This document shows positions 1 to 6,742 of a DNA stretch of 16,179 nucleotides, piece after piece (position 1 is the stretch's first letter; every line of letters starts with the position of its first letter). The notes under the pieces were generated by a model. The model saw nothing but the letters and a program-made list of their open reading frames with translations. It searched no databases and was not told where the DNA came from. Both the position numbers and the translations under genes were made by a program. The stretch spans positions 1 through 16,179 of the forward strand of contig DATBFG010000123.1 of the NCBI GenBank assembly GCA_036558645.1, in the 5' to 3' direction. The DNA is from DATBFG01 sp036558645. Its GTDB lineage: Bacteria > Acidobacteriota > Terriglobia > Terriglobales > Acidobacteriaceae.

Positions 1-618
1 CGCGTTAGCCCGCGTGTATTTCGCGTCGTTGCACTTCCCGCGCCATCCGACCGTGAAAAAAGCCAACTCTACATGCAGCGCTACGTGCCGCATCTGCCGG
101 CGGCGGGCGAGATCGTCATCTTTGATCGAAGTTGGTACAACCGCGCTGGCGTGGAATATGTGATGGGTTTCTGCACAAAAGAACAGCATCGCCGCTTTCT
201 CGAATTGTGCCCAACATTCGAAGGCTACTTAACAGCAGGTGGAATCACGCTTCTCAAGTTCTGGCTCGAAGTGAGCAACAAAGAACAGGAACGGCGCTTT
301 GAGGCTCGCATCACAGATCCGCTGCGCCAGTGGAAGCTCAGTCCCATGGACTTGCCCTCGCGCACTCGCTGGTATGAATACTCCCGAGCACGTGACATGA
401 TGCTGGAAGCAACGGATACCAAGACCGTGCCCTGGCACATTGTGCGATCGGATGACAAAAAGCGCGCACGCCTCAACTGCATCTCGTACCTGTTGAGCCT
501 TGTTGATTTTGGGAAGGCTCCGAGGGAAAAGATAAAAATGCCCAAGCGCTCCACGAAGGGAGCGTACGATGACGAGGCCACGATGAAGGGCAGAACGTTT
601 GTACCTGAAAAGTATTGA
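1..618 (+). CDS. ppk2: Polyphosphate kinase 2 (PPK2), C-terminal part, 5' end outside window
   Basis: PPK2 enzymes move phosphate between inorganic polyphosphate and nucleoside di- or monophosphates in the cytoplasm. The frame is open from base 1, so the start codon and the Walker A loop lie to the left. About 205 residues remain. They hold the Walker B/lid motif DRSWYNRAGVE (bases about 124-156) preceded by LPAAGEIVIF, and the lid-region motif RITDPLRQWKLSPMD with RTRWYEYSRARD after it. All are typical of single-domain (class I) PPK2 proteins. The protein ends in a lysine-rich tail. An internal ATG at base 73 is not a start, because the residues before it (VVALPAP...REKSQLY) already match the family. 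The stop is TGA 616-618, 58 bases before the next gene on the same strand. Direction of catalysis and nucleotide preference cannot be read from this fragment. Confidence 0.93.
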   Translation, partial: RVSPRVFRVVALPAPSDREKSQLYMQRYVPHLPAAGEIVIFDRSWYNRAGVEYVMGFCTKEQHRRFLELCPTFEGYLTAGGITLLKFWLEVSNKEQERRFEARITDPLRQWKLSPMDLPSRTRWYEYSRARDMMLEATDTKTVPWHIVRSDDKKRARLNCISYLLSLVDFGKAPREKIKMPKRSTKGAYDDEATMKGRTFVPEKY

Positions 619-636
619 ATCGCTCGTGCAGTCCGA

Positions 637-669
637 AAACGCGTAAGGACATACGTCCTGCGTTTCTTT
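637..669 (+). terminator. Bulged hairpin with U-rich tail after ppk2
   Basis: The 5' arm is AAACGC (637-642), a 3-base bulge (643-645) and AGGAC (646-650). The loop is ATAC, and the 3' arm is GTCCT (655-659) followed directly by GCGTTT (660-665), so 11 base pairs form around one bulge. The sequence then runs into CTTTG. It begins 18 bases after the ppk2 stop. The shape and position fit an intrinsic terminator, but the bulge and the short interrupted T run make it imperfect. It could instead be a partial attenuator before the phosphatase gene. Confidence 0.45.
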
Positions 670-676
670 GCCCCTA

Positions 677-1327
677 ATGAGCAGGAAGCTTCCTATCATT
701 TACCTGGCCAGGCACGGAGAGACTGCCTGGAGTCTTTCAGGCCAGCACACGGGACTCACAGACCTGCCGTTGACGGAGGCCGGTGAGCGCACTGCGCGCC
801 GGTTGGGAGAGCGCTTGGCGGGATTGCCCTTTGCCAAGGTATATACTAGCCCGCTTGAGCGGGCGAAACGCACGTGTGAACTCGCTGGGTTCGGCGGAGT
901 CGCAGAAGTCGATAACGACCTAGTCGAGTGGAATTATGGCCAATATGAGGGTCTGACCGGGGCTGAGATTCGTGCTAAGCAGCCAGACTGGCAACTTTTC
1001 AGGGACGGATGCCCGGGAGGAGAATCACCTCAGGAAGTGGCAGCACGGGCGGATTCTGTGGTGAGCCGCGTGCGTGCCGTGCACGGTGACGTGCTGCTGT
1101 TTTCGAGCGGACATTTTATTCGAGTACTGGCCGCCCGCTGGATCGGCGTTGAACCAACAGTGAACGCCCGGTCTTTCATGTTAAGCACCGCCAGTCTGAG
1201 TGCGTTGGGTTATGAACACGATCTTGCCCGGCCGGTTATCCGGCTGTGGAACGAAACCCAGCATGTGACGACGCCGAGTACGTCGGAGGACGACGCAACT
1301 TTGGATGCCAAAGTCGCTGTTAAGTAA
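677..1327 (+). CDS. Histidine phosphatase superfamily protein, sedoheptulose-bisphosphatase (Shb17)-like
   Basis: This is a 216-residue branch-1 histidine phosphatase (phosphoglycerate-mutase fold), probably cytosolic. The phosphohistidine motif ARHGET has His13, and the second catalytic His146 lies in SSGHFIRV. The acid region is VEWNYGQYEG (Glu84). SGQHTGLTDLPLT after the RHG motif and the later FRDGCPGGES closely resemble yeast Shb17, a sedoheptulose-1,7-bisphosphatase, rather than glycolytic phosphoglycerate mutase, which is longer. The substrate is therefore probably a sugar phosphate, but related bacterial proteins include CobC-type and broad phosphatases, so the activity is inferred. 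I chose ATG 677; an in-frame TTG at 668 sits inside the tail of the preceding hairpin, and neither start has a good ribosome binding site. It lies between ppk2 and the glycogen/phosphoketolase operon. The C-terminal 25 residues are hydrophilic and look unconserved. Confidence 0.85.
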   Translation: MSRKLPIIYLARHGETAWSLSGQHTGLTDLPLTEAGERTARRLGERLAGLPFAKVYTSPLERAKRTCELAGFGGVAEVDNDLVEWNYGQYEGLTGAEIRAKQPDWQLFRDGCPGGESPQEVAARADSVVSRVRAVHGDVLLFSSGHFIRVLAARWIGVEPTVNARSFMLSTASLSALGYEHDLARPVIRLWNETQHVTTPSTSEDDATLDAKVAVK

Positions 1328-1393
1328 ACTCGATTACTGCGCAGTTACGAAACACGCCTTTCGGCTGTAACCAACATTAAACAAATTAAAAAG

Positions 1394-1407
1394 GACCGCA
1401 TTCGGTC
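1394..1407. repeat. Inverted repeat GACCG-CATT-CGGTC
   Basis: Perfect 5-base arms around a 4-base centre, 117 bases upstream of the chosen glgP start. In RNA it would be a small tetraloop hairpin; in DNA it could be a protein-binding site. Three bases separate it from the next inverted repeat. Confidence 0.5.
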
Positions 1408-1410
1408 TGA

Positions 1411-1424
1411 GCAACATCTGTTGC
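1411..1424. repeat. Palindrome GCAACA-TC-TGTTGC
   Basis: Perfect 6-base arms with only two bases between them. The centre is too tight for a good full-length RNA hairpin, so a dimeric DNA-binding protein site is the more natural reading. It lies about 100 bases upstream of glgP. The cognate regulator is unknown. Confidence 0.5.
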
Positions 1425-1523
1425 AATAAGGCGCACAGGTGTGTGATCCAGGAGCTCTTCAGCCGTGGCTCCAGAACAGAAGTGAAAGAAGAAGCCCAGG
1501 CTTCGAAGAAGGGGCATATACAC

Positions 1524-4049
1524 ATGCGTACCAAGGCGGTTTCCGTCCCGCAGATATTAACAGAAAAACAGGATTGGTCAAAGTTCCTGGATCCATACGG
1601 ATGCGGCCCAATTCGGTTCGCTGGGGCCGACGATGCATTGTACGAACGGCACCTCCTTTTTGACAATGTGATTGATTTGGCTGCGGCAAGTCCACGGGAT
1701 CGATTTGAGGCCGCCACTCGATCTGTGCGGGACGTTCTCTCGCAACGATGGGTTCTCACTGAGCGTACATACGAGCGCCAGAACGCTAAGCGGTTGTATT
1801 ACCTATCGATGGAATTTCTCATCGGTCGATCGCTCGCCAACAATGTCACCAATCTTCTGCTCGATCCTCTCATAAAGGAAGCCACGCGGCAGAAGAATGT
1901 CGATTGGATTGACATGTTGGAGCAGGAACCCGACGCAGGGCTGGGCAACGGGGGGTTGGGCCGCCTGGCAGCGTGCTTTATGGAATCTGCTGCCACAATG
2001 GAGCTCCCCGCCATGGGCTACGGCCTACGGTATGAATACGGTATTTTCAAACAATGCATTCGGGACGGCTGGCAGGAGGAGCGGCCGGACAACTGGCTGC
2101 GCCACCCGGATCCGTGGGAGGTCGCGCGTCCCTACGAGAGAGTAGAAATCGACCTGAATTGCTCCTTTGAGGTTCACGGCGGTAGTTTGCGCGCCGTGCG
2201 AGACCGGCCGTCGCGCCTGTTCGGCATCCCGTTCGATCGCCCCGTGGTTGGTTACGGTGGCAAAACTATAAACACACTCAGGCTCTGGGCCGCGGCTGCA
2301 CCTGATTTCTTCAATTTTCAACAGTTCAGCGAAGGCGACTTCGTTGGCGCACTAGCGGAGACGCTGTCCGCCGAATCCCTCACACGTGTACTGTATCCCG
2401 ACGATTCCACGAGCATGGGACAGGGATTGCGCTTTGTACAGGAGTACTTTCTTGTTGCCTGCTCACTCGCTGACATAGTGCGCCGCTTCCGGCGAAGCAA
2501 TCCTGATTGGGGCGCATTTGCTGACCAGGTTGCCATCCAGCTGAACGATACTCATCCGGCTGTGGCAGTTCCCGAACTCATGCGTATCCTGCTCGACGAA
2601 GCACATCTGGGATGGGACGAGGCTTGGGAGATCACAAAAAGATCGCTGGCGTACACAAATCACACGCTCTTGCCCGAGGCGTTGGAGAAATGGCCGCTAG
2701 CGTGGTTTGAGGCGCTGCTCCCCCGCCAGCTCGAGATCATTTGCGAAATCAATCGGCGCTTGCTCGACGACGTTCGGAGACGCTTCCCGGGTAATGGTGA
2801 AATGATTCAATCCATAAGTCTTGTAGAAGAGGCCGCTGGGCGGAAGATTCGAATGGCTAATCTAGCAATCGCCGGCTCGCACAGTACAAATGGCGTCGCG
2901 GCCATTCATTCTGAATTACTCCGCAAAACGACCGTCAAAGATTTGGCCGCGCTCTTTCCCGAGCGCTTCAATAATAAAACCAACGGCGTCACACCGAGGC
3001 GCTGGTTGCTACTCGCGAACCCGCCGCTCGCGCGTGTTATCACCGAATCCATAGGCGAAGGTTGGGTCACTGACCTGAATCAGCTCAGCAGGCTAAAGCC
3101 GCTGGCTGGCGACAAGAGCTTGCGAAGCGCCTTCCGCGAAGCCAAGCGCCAGGCGAAGTGCCAGTTTGCGGATTGGCTCGGAAGGACCTCCGGGCAGACA
3201 GTAAATCCCGACACGATCTTCGACTGCCAAATCAAACGCATCCATGAATATAAGCGGCAACTCCTAAACGTCCTGCGAATAGTCGTCTTTTACAACCGGC
3301 TTCGCGCGAATCCGGCGCTTGAAATCCAGCCACGGACATTCTTCTTTGGTGGCAAGGCTGCACCGGCCTATCATCTAGCCAAACTCATTATCAAATTCAT
3401 CAACAATCTCGCCGGCACCATCGACGGCGACCCGGCCGTGCGTGGCCGCCTCAAAGTAGTGTTCTTGCCCGACTACTGTGTATCCCTCGCGGAACGCCTG
3501 ATCCCGGCCAGCGACGTTTCCAACCAGATCTCGACGGCGGGCTTTGAAGCCAGCGGAACAAGCAACATGAAATTCATGATGAACGGGGCATTGACGATCG
3601 GCACACGAGACGGAGCGACCATTGAGATGGCGGAGGAAGCGGGGGAAGAAAACTTTTTCCTGTTCGGTCTCACAGCGGAACAAGTCGCTGGCAGCCGCGG
3701 ATGGTACAGCCCTCGCTGGCACTACGAGAATGAGCCCGAGACGCGAGCAGCGCTAGATCTAATCTTCTCCGGCCACTTCAATCGGAATGAGCCGGGCGTT
3801 TTCGATCCTCTTCGCGAAACGCTACTGACTCACGGTGATTTCTATATGCACCTGGCAGACTTGACTTCCTACCTGAACACGGATCAACAACTCACGACGC
3901 TTTACGCCGACTCTGATCGATGGGTGGAGAAGGTAATTTTGAACGTGGCGAGCAGCGGAAAATTCTCGAGTGACCGTACTATTGCCGAATACGCGGCCGG
4001 CATCTGGAAATTGGAGCCATGCCCGATACCATCATGCCCAACAGCGTAG
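1524..4049 (+). CDS. glgP: Glycogen/alpha-glucan phosphorylase (GT35)
   Basis: This cytosolic PLP enzyme releases glucose-1-phosphate from the non-reducing ends of glycogen using inorganic phosphate. ATG 1524 is chosen because GAAGAAGGGG (1505-1514) lies 9 bases upstream and gives 841 residues, normal for the family. An in-frame GTG at 1443 would add 27 residues without homology or a ribosome binding site. Seen motifs (841-residue numbering): LYYLSMEFLIGR near 91-102, LGNGGLGRLAACF near 140-152, the FFGGKAAPAYHLAK region near 607-620, and the PLP attachment signature EASGTSNMKFMMN at 675-687 with Lys683. QIKRIHEYKRQ near 569-579 is also typical. The last 31 bases overlap the proposed pgi start. 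It is first in a five-gene operon and supplies the hexose phosphate used by the genes downstream. The N-terminus shows no obvious extra regulatory domain. Confidence 0.96.
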   Translation: MRTKAVSVPQILTEKQDWSKFLDPYGCGPIRFAGADDALYERHLLFDNVIDLAAASPRDRFEAATRSVRDVLSQRWVLTERTYERQNAKRLYYLSMEFLIGRSLANNVTNLLLDPLIKEATRQKNVDWIDMLEQEPDAGLGNGGLGRLAACFMESAATMELPAMGYGLRYEYGIFKQCIRDGWQEERPDNWLRHPDPWEVARPYERVEIDLNCSFEVHGGSLRAVRDRPSRLFGIPFDRPVVGYGGKTINTLRLWAAAAPDFFNFQQFSEGDFVGALAETLSAESLTRVLYPDDSTSMGQGLRFVQEYFLVACSLADIVRRFRRSNPDWGAFADQVAIQLNDTHPAVAVPELMRILLDEAHLGWDEAWEITKRSLAYTNHTLLPEALEKWPLAWFEALLPRQLEIICEINRRLLDDVRRRFPGNGEMIQSISLVEEAAGRKIRMANLAIAGSHSTNGVAAIHSELLRKTTVKDLAALFPERFNNKTNGVTPRRWLLLANPPLARVITESIGEGWVTDLNQLSRLKPLAGDKSLRSAFREAKRQAKCQFADWLGRTSGQTVNPDTIFDCQIKRIHEYKRQLLNVLRIVVFYNRLRANPALEIQPRTFFFGGKAAPAYHLAKLIIKFINNLAGTIDGDPAVRGRLKVVFLPDYCVSLAERLIPASDVSNQISTAGFEASGTSNMKFMMNGALTIGTRDGATIEMAEEAGEENFFLFGLTAEQVAGSRGWYSPRWHYENEPETRAALDLIFSGHFNRNEPGVFDPLRETLLTHGDFYMHLADLTSYLNTDQQLTTLYADSDRWVEKVILNVASSGKFSSDRTIAEYAAGIWKLEPCPIPSCPTA

Positions 4050-5785
4050 AGGACATCAGCGCTCCGCCAATACCTATTCCGTTCCCGCCCGCGTATCGCG
4101 CTTCTGGTATAAAAGCGCTGAATACTATGCCAGCACTCCCACAAAAAGATCTCATTATTCCCCCTACCGAACGTCCCGCCTGGAACGCGCTCGCAAAGCA
4201 TTATCAAGAAATCCGCGAAGTGCATCTGCGCGAGTTGTTCGCGAATGACTCAAAGCGTGGTGAGCGTCTCACCGCTGATGCTGTTGGCGTTTACCTCGAC
4301 TATTCGAAAAATCGCGTCAATGACACAACGCTCAAACTGCTCGTTCAGTTGGCGGAAGAATCCGGCTTACGATCTCGCATCGAAGGCATGTTTCGCGGCG
4401 ACAAAATCAATATCACGGAGAATCGGGCGGTACTGCACGTTGCCCTGCGCGCCCCGCGAGGCGCATCGATTATTGTCGAGGGCCAGAATGTCGTGCCCCA
4501 GGTTCACGCCGTCCTCGACAAGATGGCGGGTTTCTGTAACCGCGTCCGGAGCGGCGACTGGAAAGGCTACACGGGGAAACGTATCCGCAATGTTGTCAAC
4601 ATTGGCATCGGCGGCTCCGACTTAGGACCAGTGATGGCCTATGAAGCCCTCAAGCACTACAGCGAACGCGACATGACGTTCCGGTTCGTCTCAAATGTTG
4701 ATGGAACGGACTTTGCCGAGGCGACGCGCGACCTTGACCCTGCAGAGACTCTTTTCATCGTCTCTTCCAAAACGTTCACAACGCTCGAGACGATGACCAA
4801 CGCCCAAAGCGCGCGTGCATGGTCGCTGGCAAGCTTCGGGCAAGACGAAAAAGCCGTCGCAAAGCATTTCGTCGCAGTCTCTACGAATGCCGCAGAAGTC
4901 ACGAAGTTTGGGATCGATACGGCCAACATGTTCGAGTTCTGGGATTGGGTCGGCGGACGTTACTCGATGACTTCCGCGATCGGTCTTTCGACCATGTTGG
5001 CCATCGGCCCGGAAAATTTCCGTAGCATGCTGGACGGCTGCCATCAGATGGACGAACATTTCCGCGCGGCTCCGTTCCTCGACAACCTGCCCGTGCTCTT
5101 GGGTCTGCTGTCGGTCTGGTACAACGACTTCTTTGGCGCGCAGACAGTCGCGGTATTGCCTTACGAGCAGTACCTCAAACGGTTCCCAGCGTACTTGCAG
5201 CAATTGACGATGGAGAGCAACGGGAAACAGGTGATGCTCGACGGTAATCGCGTACCGTGTGAAACCGGCCCCATCTACTTCGGCGAGCCGGGAACCAACG
5301 GCCAGCACTCTTTCTACCAACTGATTCACCAGGGGACGCGCCTCATCCCCTGCGACTTCATCGCGTTTTGCCGGCCTCTGAACGCGATTGGCCGTCATCA
5401 TGACATGCTGATCGCGAATGTCCTCGCACAGGCCGAAGCGCTCGCTTTCGGTAAAACGTCTGAGCAGGTCAAAGCTGAAGGCACTCCAGACTGGCTGATC
5501 CCTCACCGCGTTTTCGATGGCAACCGCCCCTCGAACACCATCCTCGCAGGCCGATTGACGCCCGGAGTGCTTGGCAAGCTGGTAGCGCTTTACGAGCATT
5601 CGGTCTTTACACAAGGCGTTATTTGGCAGATTGATTCCTTCGACCAGTGGGGCGTCGAACTCGGAAAGGTGCTGGCCCAGCGCATTATCCCCGAATTAGA
5701 GAGCCAGGCGGAGCCCAAGCTGAATCACGATAGTTCAACCAATACTCTTATCCGGCGATACCGGAAATTCAAGGAGCGTCTATGA
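4019..5785 (+). CDS. pgi: Glucose-6-phosphate isomerase
   Basis: Interconverts glucose-6-phosphate and fructose-6-phosphate in the cytosol, here linking glycogen breakdown to phosphoketolase. The sequence is strongly similar to E. coli Pgi throughout. Visible are YSKNR, ENRAVLHVALR, the NIGIGGSDLGP loop (194-203), SKTFTT (250-255), signature DWVGGRYS (309-316), catalytic Glu399 in MESNGK, His430 in GTNGQHSFYQLIHQGT, and Lys550 in DQWGVELGK. The start is uncertain. ATG 4019 gives 588 residues and overlaps glgP by 31 bases, with an unusual proline-rich head (APPIPIPFPPAYR). ATG 4127 gives 552 residues, close to the E. coli length of about 549, but has no clear ribosome binding site. GGAG at 4013-4016 is too close to ATG 4019 to be convincing. 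The stop TGA overlaps the next ATG (ATGA), indicating translational coupling. Confidence 0.96.
   Translation: MPDTIMPNSVEDISAPPIPIPFPPAYRASGIKALNTMPALPQKDLIIPPTERPAWNALAKHYQEIREVHLRELFANDSKRGERLTADAVGVYLDYSKNRVNDTTLKLLVQLAEESGLRSRIEGMFRGDKINITENRAVLHVALRAPRGASIIVEGQNVVPQVHAVLDKMAGFCNRVRSGDWKGYTGKRIRNVVNIGIGGSDLGPVMAYEALKHYSERDMTFRFVSNVDGTDFAEATRDLDPAETLFIVSSKTFTTLETMTNAQSARAWSLASFGQDEKAVAKHFVAVSTNAAEVTKFGIDTANMFEFWDWVGGRYSMTSAIGLSTMLAIGPENFRSMLDGCHQMDEHFRAAPFLDNLPVLLGLLSVWYNDFFGAQTVAVLPYEQYLKRFPAYLQQLTMESNGKQVMLDGNRVPCETGPIYFGEPGTNGQHSFYQLIHQGTRLIPCDFIAFCRPLNAIGRHHDMLIANVLAQAEALAFGKTSEQVKAEGTPDWLIPHRVFDGNRPSNTILAGRLTPGVLGKLVALYEHSVFTQGVIWQIDSFDQWGVELGKVLAQRIIPELESQAEPKLNHDSSTNTLIRRYRKFKERL
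4105..4113 (+). promoter_or_regulatory. Possible extended -10 element inside the pgi 5' end
   Basis: TGGTATAAA matches the extended -10 pattern TGnTATAAT at all but the last position. It lies 14 bases before the alternative pgi start ATG 4127. No -35 hexamer is present at 16-18 bases upstream. A start site near 4120 would give an almost leaderless pgi transcript. It could be chance sequence within the proline-rich head if pgi starts at 4019. Confidence 0.2.
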
Positions 5786-6708
5786 CCACTATTGGCTTCG
5801 AAAAGCCTCTGTACGTTCTTCCGTTCGACCATCGCGACACCTTTCAGAGCGGCATGTTCGGATGGAAGGGAACGCTAAGCCCCAAACAGACTGCGCAGAT
5901 CGCCTCCACCAAACAGGTGATTTACGATGGCTTCGAAGCTGCCATCGCTGCCGGAGTTCCCGTGGAGAAAGCTGGCATCCTCGTGGACGAACAGTTCGGC
6001 GCTGCTATTCTCCGTGATGCTGCAGCCAAAGAATACGTCACTGCTTGCCCCGCCGAGAAGAGCGGTCAGGAAGAGTTCGATTTCGAGTACGGAGAAGAAT
6101 TCGATACACACATCGAGACCTTTCATCCCACGTTCTGCAAGGTTTTGGTTCGGTATAACCCGGAAGGCGACAGCGCTGCGAACACACGGCAGGCATCCCG
6201 CCTGAGGCGCCTATCGGACTATCTGCACGGCAAGAGCAGAAGTTTGTTCATGTTCGAGTTGTTGGTGCCTGCATTAGAGCCACAACTCGAGCGATTCAAG
6301 GGAGACAAGAGCGCTTATGACGTGGAGCTTCGCCCTGAGTTGATGGTTCAGGCAATCGAGCAATTGCAGAATGCGCATATTGAACCGGACGTTTGGAAGA
6401 TCGAGGGGCTTGATAACCGCCCGGACTGCGAGCGTGTTGTCGCGGCAGCTCGCCGCAATGGTCGATGGAGGGTCGGTTGTATTGTTCTCGGCCGAGGCGA
6501 GGACGATGTGAAGGTTCGGAGTTGGCTGACGACAGCTGCGGCCGTTCCAGGATTTGTCGGCTTCGCCGTAGGCCGAACGAGTTTCTGGGAACCGCTTGTC
6601 GGATTGCAGCAGGGAAAGATCACTCGAGACGAGGCCGTATCCGCCATCGCCAATCGATATCAGGAATTCGTGAACATATTCGAGGCGAAGGCCCGCGCCG
6701 CCGCGTAA
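5782..6708 (+). CDS. DUF2090 protein, predicted class I aldolase-like TIM barrel
   Basis: A 308-residue protein of the DUF2090 family, known elsewhere mainly as the C-terminal half of fused IolC (5-dehydro-2-deoxygluconokinase) proteins; here it stands alone, without a kinase domain. By eye it can be threaded on LacD-type tagatose-bisphosphate aldolases. PFDHR (Asp16) corresponds to the IDQRG loop (LacD Asp27), FELLVP (Glu159) to the FLE motif (Glu163), and DVWKIEG (Lys206) to DVLKVE (Schiff-base Lys205). GFAVGRTSFWEP (260-271) matches the late phosphate-binding Gly-Arg strand. LacD numbering is from memory. A Schiff-base sugar-phosphate aldolase, or a related lyase acting on fructose-, tagatose- or sedoheptulose-bisphosphate, is therefore likely; the substrate is not known. 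AAGGAG (5771-5776) is 5 bases before the ATG, which overlaps the pgi stop. A cytosolic enzyme in the glycogen/phosphoketolase operon. Confidence 0.8.
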   Translation: MTTIGFEKPLYVLPFDHRDTFQSGMFGWKGTLSPKQTAQIASTKQVIYDGFEAAIAAGVPVEKAGILVDEQFGAAILRDAAAKEYVTACPAEKSGQEEFDFEYGEEFDTHIETFHPTFCKVLVRYNPEGDSAANTRQASRLRRLSDYLHGKSRSLFMFELLVPALEPQLERFKGDKSAYDVELRPELMVQAIEQLQNAHIEPDVWKIEGLDNRPDCERVVAAARRNGRWRVGCIVLGRGEDDVKVRSWLTTAAAVPGFVGFAVGRTSFWEPLVGLQQGKITRDEAVSAIANRYQEFVNIFEAKARAAA

Positions 6709-6742
6709 CAAAGCTGCGTGGTCACAAAAGGGATCGTCCGCG

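Larger units (their letters stand above)
1328..1523 (+). promoter_or_regulatory. Leader of the glgP operon with several inverted repeats
   Basis: This 196-base gap before glgP contains a perfect 10-base palindrome ACTGCGCAGT (1336-1345), an AT-rich stretch (about 1374-1392), and two back-to-back inverted repeats listed separately (1394-1407 and 1411-1424). A longer-range pairing GTTAC (1344-1348) with GTAAC (1367-1371) is also possible. I find no convincing sigma-70 -35/-10 pair. The best weak candidate is TTACGA (1345-1350) with TAACCA (1368-1373). The leader is a plausible place for the main promoter and its control. The frame upstream of the glgP ATG is open back to a GTG at 1443, but that part has no homology I recognise. 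Confidence 0.4.

Noticed and set aside
677..1327. Calling the histidine phosphatase gpmA (glycolytic phosphoglycerate mutase)
   Set aside because: It is shorter than the cofactor-dependent mutase and its motifs match Shb17/phosphatase-type members better.
1443..1523. In-frame 5' extension of glgP from GTG 1443
   Set aside because: It adds 27 residues with no homology and no ribosome binding site, while ATG 1524 has GAAGAAGGGG at good spacing and gives a normal length.
1334..1759. A 141-codon minus-strand open frame across the glgP leader
   Set aside because: It spans the leader and glgP codons, has a low-complexity arginine-rich product, and covers several palindromes better read as regulatory DNA.
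4691..5614. A 307-codon open frame on the minus strand opposite pgi
   Set aside because: It lies wholly inside the strongly conserved Pgi coding region, shows no domain I recognise, and is arginine- and valine-rich as expected for an antisense shadow of a G+C-biased gene.
5782..6708. Calling the DUF2090 gene iolC (5-dehydro-2-deoxygluconokinase)
   Set aside because: The kinase domain of IolC is absent. Only the C-terminal DUF2090 part is present, and no inositol genes lie nearby.
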